Assembly: GCF_001279725.1 (NCBI RefSeq)
Contig: NZ_LGDE01000415.1
Span: forward strand, 1 to 64,000
Length of the DNA stretch: 64,000 nt
Origin: Streptomyces sp. WM4235
Lineage (GTDB): Bacteria > Actinomycetota > Actinomycetes > Streptomycetales > Streptomycetaceae
Direction of reading: 5' to 3'
The notes under the pieces are model-generated. The model ran no database searches. It saw nothing but the letters and a program-made list of their open reading frames with translations, and was not told the DNA's origin. Positions 55,373 to 63,710 of this stretch are shown piece by piece. Position numbers and translations under genes: made by a program. Numbering within the stretch: position 1 is the first letter of the stretch; each line of letters begins with the position of its first letter.

Positions 55373-56149
55373 ATGATCCATCGCGTGCTCCCCCGACAGA
55401 CCGGCCGCGCCCGCGCCCTGCGGGCCTCACGGATCGCGCTCGCGCTGGCCGCCATGGGCGCGCTGCTGGGCATCGACCTGCCCGACGCGACGGTCGTGAC
55501 GCCCGCGGGCGTCACGGCGCGGGCCGTCCCCGACCGGACGGCGGACCGGGTGGGCGCGCTGTTCGCGGGCGGGCTGGACGGCGGCCACTTCTGCACCGCT
55601 GCCGTGGTGCGCAGCGCCGGCCGCGACGTGATCGCCACCGCCGCGCACTGTCTGGACCACCCGGAGTCCACGGTGTTCGCACCGGGTTACCGCGACGGGC
55701 GTGCCCCGTTCGGCGTATGGAAGCTCACCGATGTGCACGTGGCCCCGGGCTGGACGAGCGACGAGGACCCGGACGAGGACATAGCCTTCGCCTCGGTCAC
55801 ACCGGTGGACGGCGGGACCGAGGCGATCGAGGACGTGGTGGGCGGGTTCCCCGTGGCGGCCGAACAGCCGGACGACGTGTCGGTGACCATCGTCGGCTAT
55901 CCGAGCACCGAGGACGCGCCGCTGCGCTGCGCCAACGACACCTCACTGTTCTCCGACACCCAGCGCCGCATCGACTGCCCGGACCTCAGCGGCGGCACCA
56001 GTGGCAGCCCCTGGCTGGCGAACGGCGCGCTGGCCGGGGTGCTCGGCGGCCACGAGGGCGGTGGCACGGTGCCGGACGTCTCGTACAGCGCGGTGGTGGG
56101 AGACCAGGCGCTGGAGCTGTACCGGGAGGCCGCGGTCCCGGCGGGCTGA
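55373..56149 (+). CDS. secreted trypsin-like serine protease
   Basis: A 258-aa secreted protease with an N-terminal signal region (about 1-45), then a chymotrypsin-fold domain. The triad is readable: His in VIATAAHCLD, Asp in DEDPDEDIAFASV and Ser in CPDLSGGTSGSPWLAN. The cysteines near the His (HFCTAAVV, AAHC) and near the Ser (LRCAND, IDCPDL) fit two disulfides. The GGTSGSPW motif and the extra Asp cluster before the Asp residue suggest a V8/glutamyl-endopeptidase-like or trypsin-like specificity that cannot be fixed from sequence. ATG at 55373, in a divergent region. Confidence 0.88.
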   Translation: MIHRVLPRQTGRARALRASRIALALAAMGALLGIDLPDATVVTPAGVTARAVPDRTADRVGALFAGGLDGGHFCTAAVVRSAGRDVIATAAHCLDHPESTVFAPGYRDGRAPFGVWKLTDVHVAPGWTSDEDPDEDIAFASVTPVDGGTEAIEDVVGGFPVAAEQPDDVSVTIVGYPSTEDAPLRCANDTSLFSDTQRRIDCPDLSGGTSGSPWLANGALAGVLGGHEGGGTVPDVSYSAVVGDQALELYREAAVPAG

Positions 56150-56189
56150 CCGCTCCTCGACCCGGCTCCGGACTCCCGCGCCGCCACGA

Positions 56190-56498
56190 CTACGCGCCGG
56201 GTCCGTCCGCGAAGTCCTCCGGATCCCTCTCGCGCAACCGGCGTACCCGGTTGTCCAGCAGGTGCGCCGCCTGCCGGTCCCCGCAGTCGAACTCCTCGCC
56301 GATCCGGTGCAGGGCCTGGATGCGACGCCCCTCGCGGATGAGGTGGTCGATCCGGGACCAACGGGACTCCGGGTCGTACGCCGGCCTCTTCAGGGAGTCC
56401 ACCTCGGCCCTCAGCAGCGCCACCTCGCGCAGTGCGGCGTCGCGCTCGGCACGGGTGCGCTCCAGTGCGGCGCGCAGCCCCCCGGACTCGTCACTCAT
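56190..56498 (-). CDS. short coiled-coil protein of unknown function
   Basis: A 102-aa cytosolic protein. Residues 8-38 form a coiled coil (LERTRAERDAALREVALLRAEVDSL), followed by a helical part (WSRIDHLIREGRRIQALHRIGEEFDCGDRQAAHLLDNRVRRL). I do not recognise the family. Its ATG overlaps the NUDIX stop by 8 nt, so it is translationally coupled to that gene. Confidence 0.65.
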   Translation of the reverse strand: MSDESGGLRAALERTRAERDAALREVALLRAEVDSLKRPAYDPESRWSRIDHLIREGRRIQALHRIGEEFDCGDRQAAHLLDNRVRRLRERDPEDFADGPGA

Positions 56499-57015
56499 CG
56501 CCCACCTCGTGCGCGGGCCCGCTCGACGCGGCCGTCAGTGCCTCGGACGGGGCCTCGAACCAGGTCGGCTCGTCGGTCAGGGCGCGGTGGATGCGGTCCA
56601 GGCCGAAGTCGTCCAGCGGGGGCAGGGCGTCCAGCGCGAACCAGGCCACTTCCAGTGACTCGTTGTCGTTGGCGCGGGCCTGGCCGCCGGTGGCCCGGCA
56701 GCGGAAGGTGATGTCCTGGAACTGGCAGACGTCCCCGTTCGGGTACACGATCGGCTGGAGCATCTGGACCAGGACGACCCGTTCGGGGACGCAGTGCACG
56801 GCCGTCTCCTCGAAGACCTCCCGTACCGCCGTCTCCGCCGGCTGCTCGTCGGGCTCGGCGATGCCGCCGATCACGGCCCACTGGCCGGTGTCGACCCGGC
56901 GGCCCAGCAGCACCCGGCCCAGGTCGTCGAAGACGATCGCGGTGACCCCGGGCAGCAGGAGCAGCTGGTGCCCGGCGGTGGCCCGGATCGCGCGGATGAA
57001 ATCAGGTGTGGTCAT
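56491..57015 (-). CDS. NUDIX hydrolase
   Basis: A 174-aa NUDIX protein. The Nudix box is GGIAEPDEQPAETAVREVFEETAV, with the REVFEE acids conserved. The subgroup (starting MTTPDFIRAIRATAGHQLLLLPGVTAIVF) is widespread in Streptomyces and includes putative MutT-like and ADP-ribose hydrolases; the substrate is unknown. ATG at 57015. It overlaps the coiled-coil gene downstream. Confidence 0.88.
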   Translation of the reverse strand: MTTPDFIRAIRATAGHQLLLLPGVTAIVFDDLGRVLLGRRVDTGQWAVIGGIAEPDEQPAETAVREVFEETAVHCVPERVVLVQMLQPIVYPNGDVCQFQDITFRCRATGGQARANDNESLEVAWFALDALPPLDDFGLDRIHRALTDEPTWFEAPSEALTAASSGPAHEVGDE

Positions 57016-57137
57016 GACCCGACCCTACGAGGCGACGGCCGTCCCGCCCGGACGGATCATGTCGGCGGGGCCCGCGGTGCCGGGCGCGGCGGGCCCGGCG
57101 GGATCCGATGGAGACGACCTGGCGCGGTGCCCGGCCG

Positions 57138-58796
57138 TCACACCGCCCGGCGGGCCCGGACGCGGCGTACGAGGACCCATCCGAGGCCGCCCGCGGCGAG
57201 CAGGAGCAGCGCGTACTCGGTCAGCGGCCCGAAGCGGGTGGCCGGGGTCTGCGTGGAGCGCAGCGGGACCTTCTCCACCAGCGCGTCGGCGGTGAACATC
57301 TTCGTCTGGCGGACGACCGTTCCGTCGGGCCGGATGACGGCGCTGACGCCGCTGGTGACGGGCACGAGCACGGTGCGGCTGTGCTCGACGGCGCGGACGC
57401 GGTCCATGGCGAGCTGCTGGTAGGTCATCTGGGAGCGGCCGAAGGTGGCGTTGTTGCTCGGTACGGCGATGACCTGCGCCCCGGCGCGGACGGTGGAGCG
57501 GACGGCGTCGTCGAAGGCGGCCTCGTAGCAGGTGACCATGCCGACCCGGCTGCCCGCCATGTCGAAGACGCCGGGGTCCTTGCCGGGGCCGAAGTCGCGG
57601 CGGACCCGGTCCACGTCCTTGCTGAAGATCCGGATGACGGAGCGCATGGGCATGCGCTCGCCGAAGGGTTGGATCTTGCGCTTGTCGTAGGTCTGGGTGG
57701 GGCCCTTGGCAGGGTCCCAGAGGATCATCGTGTTGCGCAGGGGGCCGGTCGGCGGCGCGATGACGGAGCCGATCGCGACGGGGACGCCGATGCGCTTGAC
57801 GGCGTTGTCGATGACGTCGTGGGCGTCGCGCTCGGCGTAGGGGTCGATGTCGGAGGAGTTCTCCGGCCAGACCACGAAGTCGGGCTGCTCGGCGCGGCCC
57901 GCCTTGACGTCGTCGGCGAGCTTGAGCGTGCGGTTGGCGTGGTTGTCCAGGACGGCACGGCGCTGCGAGTTGAAGTCGAAGCCGGCGCGGGGGACGTTGC
58001 CCTGGATGACGGCGGCCACCGAGGTGCCGTCCTCGGCCGCGTCCGACACGAGCGGGCGGGCCGCGAGGGCCGCGCCGATCGGCGCGACGACGGCGAGCAG
58101 GGCGAGGGCCACCGTGGTGCGGCGGGGGTCGCGGCGGGCGACGCGCGCGACCTCGTACAGGCCGAATCCGCACAGGGCGACCGCGAAGGACAGCAGCGGG
58201 GTGCCACCGAGCGCGGCGAGCGGGAGGAGGAAGCCGTCGGCCTGGCCGAAGGCGAGCTTGCCCCAGGAGAAGCCGCCGAAGGGGACTCGGGAGCGCAGCG
58301 CCTCGGCGGCCACCCAGATGGCGGCGGCCCAGAGCGCCCGGCCGGGGAGCTTGCCGACGAGGGCGATGCCGAGCCCGGCGAGACCGAGCAGCAGCGCTTC
58401 GAGGGTGGCGAGGGCCAGCCACGGGACGGGGCCGACCTCCTCACCGGTCCAGGACAGCAGCGGGACGAGGTAGCCGAGGCCGAAGAGGAAGCCGAGGCCG
58501 AAGCCGGCTCGGGCGCGGCGGCCGTGCAGGCAGCCGGCCAGCAGGGCGAGGGCGAACGGCGCCAGCCACCACAGGGGGCGGGGCGGGAAACTCGCGTAGA
58601 GCAGCAGTCCGGCGAGGACCGCGATCAGGGAGCGCGTCTGCCACGGGGCCTTGCGGGCACCGGCGAGCACGGTCCGCGACAGGCGGGCGGCCGTCCACTT
58701 CCCGTCGTCGGGACCACCGGGGTTCGCGTCGGCCGCGGCTGCCGCGGTGGAGGGGGAGGGATCGTTCCCGGCCGCGCGGGTGACACTGCTGCTCAT
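57138..58796 (-). CDS. lnt: apolipoprotein N-acyltransferase
   Basis: A 552-aa membrane enzyme that N-acylates the lipid-modified Cys of lipoproteins. An N-terminal block of about 6 TM segments is followed by the carbon-nitrogen hydrolase domain with the catalytic triad: Glu in VVWPENSSDIDPY, Lys in YDKRKIQPFGE and Cys in VGMVTCYEAAFDDAVR. The C-terminal TM (about 525-545) anchors the enzyme. Activity should therefore be intact, consistent with the many lipoproteins made by the organism. The start at 58796 places a Ser/Thr/Ala-rich tail of about 50 residues before TM1. In mycobacteria this gene is often next to the polyprenol monophosphomannose synthase gene, which is not adjacent here. Confidence 0.93.
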   Translation of the reverse strand: MSSSVTRAAGNDPSPSTAAAAADANPGGPDDGKWTAARLSRTVLAGARKAPWQTRSLIAVLAGLLLYASFPPRPLWWLAPFALALLAGCLHGRRARAGFGLGFLFGLGYLVPLLSWTGEEVGPVPWLALATLEALLLGLAGLGIALVGKLPGRALWAAAIWVAAEALRSRVPFGGFSWGKLAFGQADGFLLPLAALGGTPLLSFAVALCGFGLYEVARVARRDPRRTTVALALLAVVAPIGAALAARPLVSDAAEDGTSVAAVIQGNVPRAGFDFNSQRRAVLDNHANRTLKLADDVKAGRAEQPDFVVWPENSSDIDPYAERDAHDVIDNAVKRIGVPVAIGSVIAPPTGPLRNTMILWDPAKGPTQTYDKRKIQPFGERMPMRSVIRIFSKDVDRVRRDFGPGKDPGVFDMAGSRVGMVTCYEAAFDDAVRSTVRAGAQVIAVPSNNATFGRSQMTYQQLAMDRVRAVEHSRTVLVPVTSGVSAVIRPDGTVVRQTKMFTADALVEKVPLRSTQTPATRFGPLTEYALLLLAAGGLGWVLVRRVRARRAV

Positions 58797-58840
58797 CTGG
58801 CGGAGTGTACGTCCCCGCGCGCGCGAAGCGGGTGACCGGC

Positions 58841-59356
58841 TCAGTGGGCCAGGGCACGCAGGTGGGTGCGGATGACCCGGACCGCGTTCTCGGCGTCGTC
58901 GACGGTGACCGTGAACAGTTTCCCGTCGCCCAGGCGCAGCTCCACGCCCTCGCCGCGGCGGACGACGACGGCGGTGCCCTTGTCGGGGCGCCAGCGGTAG
59001 CCCCAGCCGCCCCACTGCTGCGGGGTGATCTGCGCCACGAACTCGGCGGAGGTCACCTCGGACAGCGGGATGGTGCGACGCGGCAGCCCGATGTGGCCAC
59101 AGCGCACCTCCATGGCCCGGGAGTCGACGGTGACGGCCACGTGGACGAAGGCGAGGGTCCCGAAGAGAACGAGCAGACCCACCGCGAGACAGCCGATCAC
59201 AGCCATGAGCAGGGGGACGATGCCCGCCGTCCACGCGTAGTCGACGGCGAGTTCGATGCCCAGCGCGAGGCACGCCGCACCGATGCCGGCGAGCAGCCAC
59301 TGTGCGCGGTTGGAGGCGCGGCCCGTCCAGAGCGGACCCGGGGGGTGACCCGTCAT
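58841..59356 (-). CDS. PH domain-containing membrane protein
   Basis: A 171-aa protein with two TM segments near the N-terminus (about 18-40 and 46-68) followed by a bacterial PH-like domain: VAVTVDSRAMEVRCGHIGLPRRTIPLSEVTSAEFVAQI, then GWGYRWRPDKGTAVVVRRGEGVELRLGDGKLFTVTVDD and a terminal helix (ENAVRVIRTHLRA). Such DUF304-like proteins are of unknown function, sometimes regulating membrane enzymes. ATG at 59356. Confidence 0.83.
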   Translation of the reverse strand: MTGHPPGPLWTGRASNRAQWLLAGIGAACLALGIELAVDYAWTAGIVPLLMAVIGCLAVGLLVLFGTLAFVHVAVTVDSRAMEVRCGHIGLPRRTIPLSEVTSAEFVAQITPQQWGGWGYRWRPDKGTAVVVRRGEGVELRLGDGKLFTVTVDDAENAVRVIRTHLRALAH

Positions 59357-59684
59357 GTGTAGCAGCGTACTCACGTTCCGCACGCGCGCCACCGTCTCTC
59401 CGCCGCCCGGTTCGACGGCGTCGCCCCCGGGCGGGCCGGTCGATCGGTCTCCCACCTCGGCGAACGCCTCAGCCGGGCACCGCGGCGGCGCCCGGCCCCC
59501 ACGATCACCACAGCCGTGGTACTCCACCTGTGGCACCCACGGTCGTGGTGGGCCGACCAGGTGAATCGGGAGCGAAGGAGCACTGCGTTCAGCGGTACCG
59601 GAGCCGCCGGGCCGGGCCGGAGGACCCGGGGGGTTTCACCCGCGGCCTGCTGGACAGCATCTGCCCCGACGAACAGGAGGCATC
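59357..59684. other. 328-bp divergent region with nested inverted repeat
   Basis: Promoter region between the PH-domain gene and the ADP-ribosylglycohydrolase gene. A nested palindrome lies at 59499-59548 and is described separately. No ORF with a good ribosome-binding site was seen. Confidence 0.5.
59499..59548. promoter_or_regulatory. nested inverted repeats
   Basis: CCACGA (59499-59504) and CCACAG (59508-59513) pair with TCGTGG (59543-59548) and CTGTGG (59528-59533). The structure lies between two divergent genes and may be an operator or a mRNA hairpin. Confidence 0.45.
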
Positions 59685-60659
59685 GTGACCGGTCGGCTCG
59701 ATCGTGCGGTGGGAGCGGTGCTGGGCTCGGCCGCGGGGGACGCGCTCGGCGCGCCCTTCGAGTTCGGCCCCGCCGGTGAACTGGCGGCGCGCGGGAAGGA
59801 GATGGCCGGGGGCGGTGGATGGGACCCGGGCGAGGCGACCGACGACACGCAGATGGCGGTGCTCGTCGGCGAGTCCCTGCTGGAACACGGCGGGCTCGAA
59901 CTCCCCGACGTCTTCGCGAGGTTCCGGCGCTGGGCGGCCGGGCGACCCAAGGACATCGGGCTCCAGACGGAGGACGTGCTGACGAACGGCGCGTCGTGGG
60001 ACCTGGCCGCCGCCCTGCACTTCCAGGTCAACTCACGGGCGGCGGGCAACGGTTCGCTGATGCGCGCGGCCACCTCGGCGGTGTACTTCGCGGCCGCCGG
60101 GCGGGAGGCCACCATGGACGCGGCCCGGCGGATCGCGGCCCTCACGCACGGCGACCGCGCCGCCTGGGAGGGCACCGCCGTCCTGCACGAACTGGTACGG
60201 GTGGCCCTGGACGGGGCCGATCCGCTGGCCGCGCTGCCCGCGACACTCGACGCGGTGCACCCGGACCACCGGGAACGCTACGGGCGCGTACTCGCCCCGG
60301 ACTGGCACCCGGACCTGGCCACCGAGTTCAACGGGGCCGTGTGGCCCTGCCTCGGCTCGGCGGTGTGGGCTCTGCGGACCACCTCGGGGTTCCCCGAGGC
60401 CGTGCGCGCCGCGGTGAACCTGGGCGGGGACACCGACACCGTCGCGGCGGTCACCGGAGCGCTGGCCGGCGCCCGGTACGGCCGGGGGGCGATCCCGGAC
60501 GCCTGGACCGGGCCCCTGCACGTACCGATGCCCGGCTACGGGGACCGCACCCTCGACGCGGCCGGGCTCCGGGACCTGGCCCTGCGACTGGCGGACGCCG
60601 GCCCGGGCGCCGAGAGCCCCGACGTCGTCCCGCCGACGGCCGCGGGCCGGCCTCACTGA
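59685..60659 (+). CDS. ADP-ribosylglycohydrolase family protein
   Basis: A 324-aa protein of the ARH/DraG family, which removes ADP-ribose from modified proteins or nucleic acids. The Mg-binding motifs are present: GSAAGDALGAPFEF, EATDDTQMAVLVGESLL and the C-terminal NLGGDTDTVAAVTGALAGARYG. Those include the two aspartates of DDT and the DTD that hold the binuclear metal site. GTG at 59685 with AGGAGG upstream, so the start is secure. No ADP-ribosyltransferase is adjacent; the substrate is unknown. Confidence 0.92.
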   Translation: MTGRLDRAVGAVLGSAAGDALGAPFEFGPAGELAARGKEMAGGGGWDPGEATDDTQMAVLVGESLLEHGGLELPDVFARFRRWAAGRPKDIGLQTEDVLTNGASWDLAAALHFQVNSRAAGNGSLMRAATSAVYFAAAGREATMDAARRIAALTHGDRAAWEGTAVLHELVRVALDGADPLAALPATLDAVHPDHRERYGRVLAPDWHPDLATEFNGAVWPCLGSAVWALRTTSGFPEAVRAAVNLGGDTDTVAAVTGALAGARYGRGAIPDAWTGPLHVPMPGYGDRTLDAAGLRDLALRLADAGPGAESPDVVPPTAAGRPH

Positions 60660-60672
60660 CCTTCCGGGCCTT

Positions 60673-60696
60673 CGGGCCGCCCGGGCGGGCGGCCCG
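60673..60696. terminator. bidirectional terminator between two converging genes
   Basis: A perfect 10-bp inverted repeat, CGGGCCGCCC (60673-60682) and GGGCGGCCCG (60687-60696), with a 4-nt loop in the 42-nt gap between the glycohydrolase and racemase genes. It can serve both. Confidence 0.85.
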
Positions 60697-60701
60697 CGCG
60701 G

Positions 60702-61496
60702 TCACTGACCGACGGTCGCGCCCGTCCCGGCGAAGAGTCGACCCTCGGCGTAGCCGAGCACCTCGGCGGGCAGCTCCGAGGGACGTCCGCTGAGCAGCAC
60801 GGTCAGACCGCCCGTGCGGGGCAGACCCGGCTCGGGGCGGGCGCCGATGCGGCGCAGCGCCTGACCGGCGACGGCTTCTGCGGACCCGTGGAACACGAAC
60901 CCGTTCCCGCCGGTGCGCTCGATCAGGGCGGCCCGGATGGGCGCCTCCACCAACTCGTAGTGCGTACAGCCGAGGACCACGTCCGTGACGTCGGGCGGGG
61001 TCAGCGCGGCGGCCGCGGCGACGGTGCGCGCGACGGCTTCCTCGTCGGCGTACTGCACGGCGTCGGCCAGCCCCGGGCAGGGCACCTCGGTGACCGGGAC
61101 ACCGGCGGCGAACGCGCGGATCAGGTCGCGCTGGTAGGGGCTGCCCGTGGTGGCGGGGGTGGCCCAGATGGCCACGCGACCGCCGGCGGAGGCCGCCGGC
61201 TTGATCGCGGGGACCGTGCCGATGACCGGGATACCCGGCTCCAGCGCGGCCCGCAGGGCGGGCAGGCTGTGCACGGACGCGGTGTTGCAGGCCACGATCA
61301 GCGCGTCCGGCCGGAGCGCGGCGGCGGCCCGGGCCACGTCCAGGGCCCGCCCGGTGAGGTCGGCGGGGGTGCGCGGACCCCACGGCATCCCGTCGGGGTC
61401 CGAAGACAGCACCAGATCGGCGTCCGGCCGCAGCCGGCGCATCGCGGCGGCCGCCGCGAGGAGGCCGATTCCCGAGTCCATGAGCGCGATCTTCAC
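60702..61496 (-). CDS. aspartate/glutamate racemase family protein
   Basis: A 264-aa enzyme with the two catalytic cysteines of the Asp/Glu racemase fold: LIVACNTASVHSLPALR and VVLGCTHYELVEAPI. The N-terminal glycine motif is KIALMDSGIGLLAAAAAMRRL. The usual PYG of MurI reads MPWGPRTP and the sequence departs from MurI elsewhere, so I do not assign D-glutamate synthesis. It may be an amino-acid racemase or a related isomerase. ATG at 61496, near the edge of a divergent region. Confidence 0.8.
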   Translation of the reverse strand: MKIALMDSGIGLLAAAAAMRRLRPDADLVLSSDPDGMPWGPRTPADLTGRALDVARAAAALRPDALIVACNTASVHSLPALRAALEPGIPVIGTVPAIKPAASAGGRVAIWATPATTGSPYQRDLIRAFAAGVPVTEVPCPGLADAVQYADEEAVARTVAAAAALTPPDVTDVVLGCTHYELVEAPIRAALIERTGGNGFVFHGSAEAVAGQALRRIGARPEPGLPRTGGLTVLLSGRPSELPAEVLGYAEGRLFAGTGATVGQ

Positions 61497-61706
61497 TTGG
61501 TCACCTTAATCGACGCCCCCCTCGAACCCGACCTCCACGCCCCACGACGCCGGGCCCGGGGCCGCCCCGGCGCCCGTTCCCGGCGGCGGGCTCCACACCG
61601 GCCGCGGCACCCTTCCGGCGGGCCGGGACGGTCCCGGGCCCGCCTCCGCGGGGCGCCACGCCCCGAAGTGCGCGACACGCACCGCGGGTTTCGACACACT
61701 GCGGCC

Positions 61707-62879
61707 ATGGGCCTCCTCCTCACCGCCGCGTACGTCTCCCTCGCCGCCTGGCTCTGGCTCGCCCTCGCCCAGGGCATGTTCTGGCGCACCGACGTCCGGC
61801 TCCCCCGGCGCACCGACCCCGCGCACTGGCCGTCGGTCGCGATCGTCGTCCCGGCCCGGGACGAGGCGCGGGTGCTCCCGCTCAGCCTCCCGTCCCTGAT
61901 CGCCCAGGACTATCCGGGTGCCGCCGAGATCTTCCTGGTCGACGACGGCAGCACCGATGGCACCGCCGATCTCGCCCGGCGCCTGGCGGGCGAGCAGCCG
62001 GGGCTCGCTCTGACGGTCCTCTCCCCCGGCGAACCGGAACCGGGGTGGACCGGCAAACTGTGGGCCCTGCGCCACGGCATCGGGCAGGCCCGCACGGCCC
62101 GCACCGCGGAGCCGGACTTCCTCCTGCTCACCGACGCCGACATCGCCCACGAGCCCGACAGCCTCCGCGAGCTCGTCGCCGCCGCGACCTCCGCGGACCT
62201 CGACCTGGTCTCACAGATGGCCCGGTTGCGGGTGACGAGCCCGTGGGAACGCCTCGTCGTCCCCGCCTTCGTGTACTTCTTCGCACAGCTCTACCCGTTC
62301 CGGTGGGTCAACCGCCCCGGCGGCCGGACCGCCGCCGCCGCCGGCGGGTGCGTGTTGCTCCGTACCGCGACCGCCGTACGCGCCGGCGTCCCCGACTCCA
62401 TCCGACAGGCCGTCATCGACGACGTGTCGCTCGCCCGCGCCGTGCGTCGGTCCGGCGGCAGGATCTGGTTGGGGCTGGCGGAGCGGGTGGACAGCGTGCG
62501 CCCGTACCCCGCGCTGGGCGATCTGTGGCGGATGGTCTCGCGCAGCGCGTACACCCAACTGCGCCACCAGCCGCTGCTGCTGGCCGGCGCGGTGGTCGGC
62601 CTGACGGTGGTCTACCTCGTCCCGCCCGTGGCCCTCGTCGTGGGACTGGCAGCCGCGCACCCCGCCCCGGCGTGGGCGGGCGGTCTCGCCTGGCTGCTGA
62701 TGGCGGGCACCTACCTGCCGATGCTGCGCTACTACCGGCAGTCGGCCGCCTTGGCCCCGCTGCTTCCTTTCACGGCGCTGCTCTACCTCCTGATGACCGT
62801 GGACTCCGCCGTCCTGCACCACCGGGGTCGCGGGGCGGCCTGGAAAGGTCGCACCTATGCCCGTCCGACCGACGCCTGA
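61707..62879 (+). CDS. HpnB-like glycosyltransferase
   Basis: A 390-aa membrane glycosyltransferase of the GT2 fold. The N-terminal TM is followed by WPSVAIVVPARDEARVLPLSLPSLIAQDYPG and FLVDDGSTDGTADLA, with GWTGKLWALRHGIG and LLLTDADIAHEPDSL (the D-x-D metal site) further on. DDVSLARAVRRSGGRIWLGLAE is the acceptor loop. These match the hopanoid-associated HpnB group. The C-terminal part has several TM segments. Typical HpnB genes sit in hopanoid clusters; no squalene-hopene cyclase or other hopanoid gene is in this window. ATG at 61707. Confidence 0.85.
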   Translation: MGLLLTAAYVSLAAWLWLALAQGMFWRTDVRLPRRTDPAHWPSVAIVVPARDEARVLPLSLPSLIAQDYPGAAEIFLVDDGSTDGTADLARRLAGEQPGLALTVLSPGEPEPGWTGKLWALRHGIGQARTARTAEPDFLLLTDADIAHEPDSLRELVAAATSADLDLVSQMARLRVTSPWERLVVPAFVYFFAQLYPFRWVNRPGGRTAAAAGGCVLLRTATAVRAGVPDSIRQAVIDDVSLARAVRRSGGRIWLGLAERVDSVRPYPALGDLWRMVSRSAYTQLRHQPLLLAGAVVGLTVVYLVPPVALVVGLAAAHPAPAWAGGLAWLLMAGTYLPMLRYYRQSAALAPLLPFTALLYLLMTVDSAVLHHRGRGAAWKGRTYARPTDA

Positions 62880-63041
62880 ACCGACCGGGCCCCACCTGAA
62901 AGCGTGTCATCCGAGGTCATCGCGTTGTGACGGAACGTCAGCACCACATGGGTGCACCGCACAACCGGTCGGTACGAGTAGCAGCAAGTCGGGGCGGAAG
63001 TGGCGAATCGTGCACGCGGAGGTGAAGTGAAGCCTGTGGCT

Positions 63042-63065
63042 CTGACCTGCGAATATGCAGGTCAG
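63042..63065. promoter_or_regulatory. palindrome upstream of the Pro/Gln-rich gene
   Basis: CTGACCTGC (63042-63050), 6 nt, GCAGGTCAG (63057-63065). The sequence is similar to that at 8491-8511 upstream of the APC permease (both contain GACCTGCG followed by GCAGG). It ends 60 nt before the gene start and could be an operator. Confidence 0.5.
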
Positions 63066-63125
63066 GGCGGTGTTGGTCACACCTCGCTATGGACCCGGTG
63101 AAGTCGTGGGCTTAACTTAGGTCCC

Positions 63126-63629
63126 ATGACCTCCCCCCGCTCCACTTATGGCGGCGGTTACTACTCCGCGCCCTCCTTCCCGGACACCCCCATCTACGAC
63201 TCCCTCGTCGCCGAACGCGGCACCCCGCAGATCGCGCCGATCCGTGTCCCGGCCCAGTACGACTCTCCGAGTGCCGGTTATTCGAGCGGTGGGTACCTGC
63301 CGGCCCTCCCGTCCGCCCTGCCCGCCCTGCCGCCCGCACCGCAGCAGCAGCAGGCTCCGGCGTACGGGTACCCGTACCAGCAGCAGTCCGCACCGCAGCA
63401 GATGCCCGTGCCGTTGCAGCAGGCGCCCGCGCCGTACATCCCGCAGCAGCAGCCCGTCGCCTCGCGTCCGGTGTACGCGCAGCAGCAGCCGCAGCAGCCC
63501 CGTCCGGTCGCCACGGGCACCGGGTACGAGGCCATGCGCCCGGCGGCTCCCAGGCCGATGCAGGCACCCGTGCAGGCCACCTCGTACGAGGACCCGTACG
63601 GCCGCCAGTACCAGGGGCGCGGCTACTGA
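63126..63629 (+). CDS. Pro/Gln/Tyr-rich protein (DUF6643-like)
   Basis: A 167-aa low-complexity protein of a family found across Streptomyces: MTSPRSTYGGGYYSAPSFPDTPIYDSLVAERG at the start, then a long Pro/Ala/Gln-rich section with QQQ clusters and Tyr-containing repeats (QAPAYGYPYQQQSAPQQM). I recall it as DUF6643; no function is known and the residue bias suggests a disordered or surface-associated protein. ATG at 63126. It has its own promoter region with a palindrome. Confidence 0.8.
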   Translation: MTSPRSTYGGGYYSAPSFPDTPIYDSLVAERGTPQIAPIRVPAQYDSPSAGYSSGGYLPALPSALPALPPAPQQQQAPAYGYPYQQQSAPQQMPVPLQQAPAPYIPQQQPVASRPVYAQQQPQQPRPVATGTGYEAMRPAAPRPMQAPVQATSYEDPYGRQYQGRGY

Positions 63630-63710
63630 CCGGTCCTGCCGGAGGTCGGGTGATCGGCGCCGCACGGCGCTGACCTGGGGACGCGTGAGGGCGGCCGGTA
63701 AAATGCCCTC

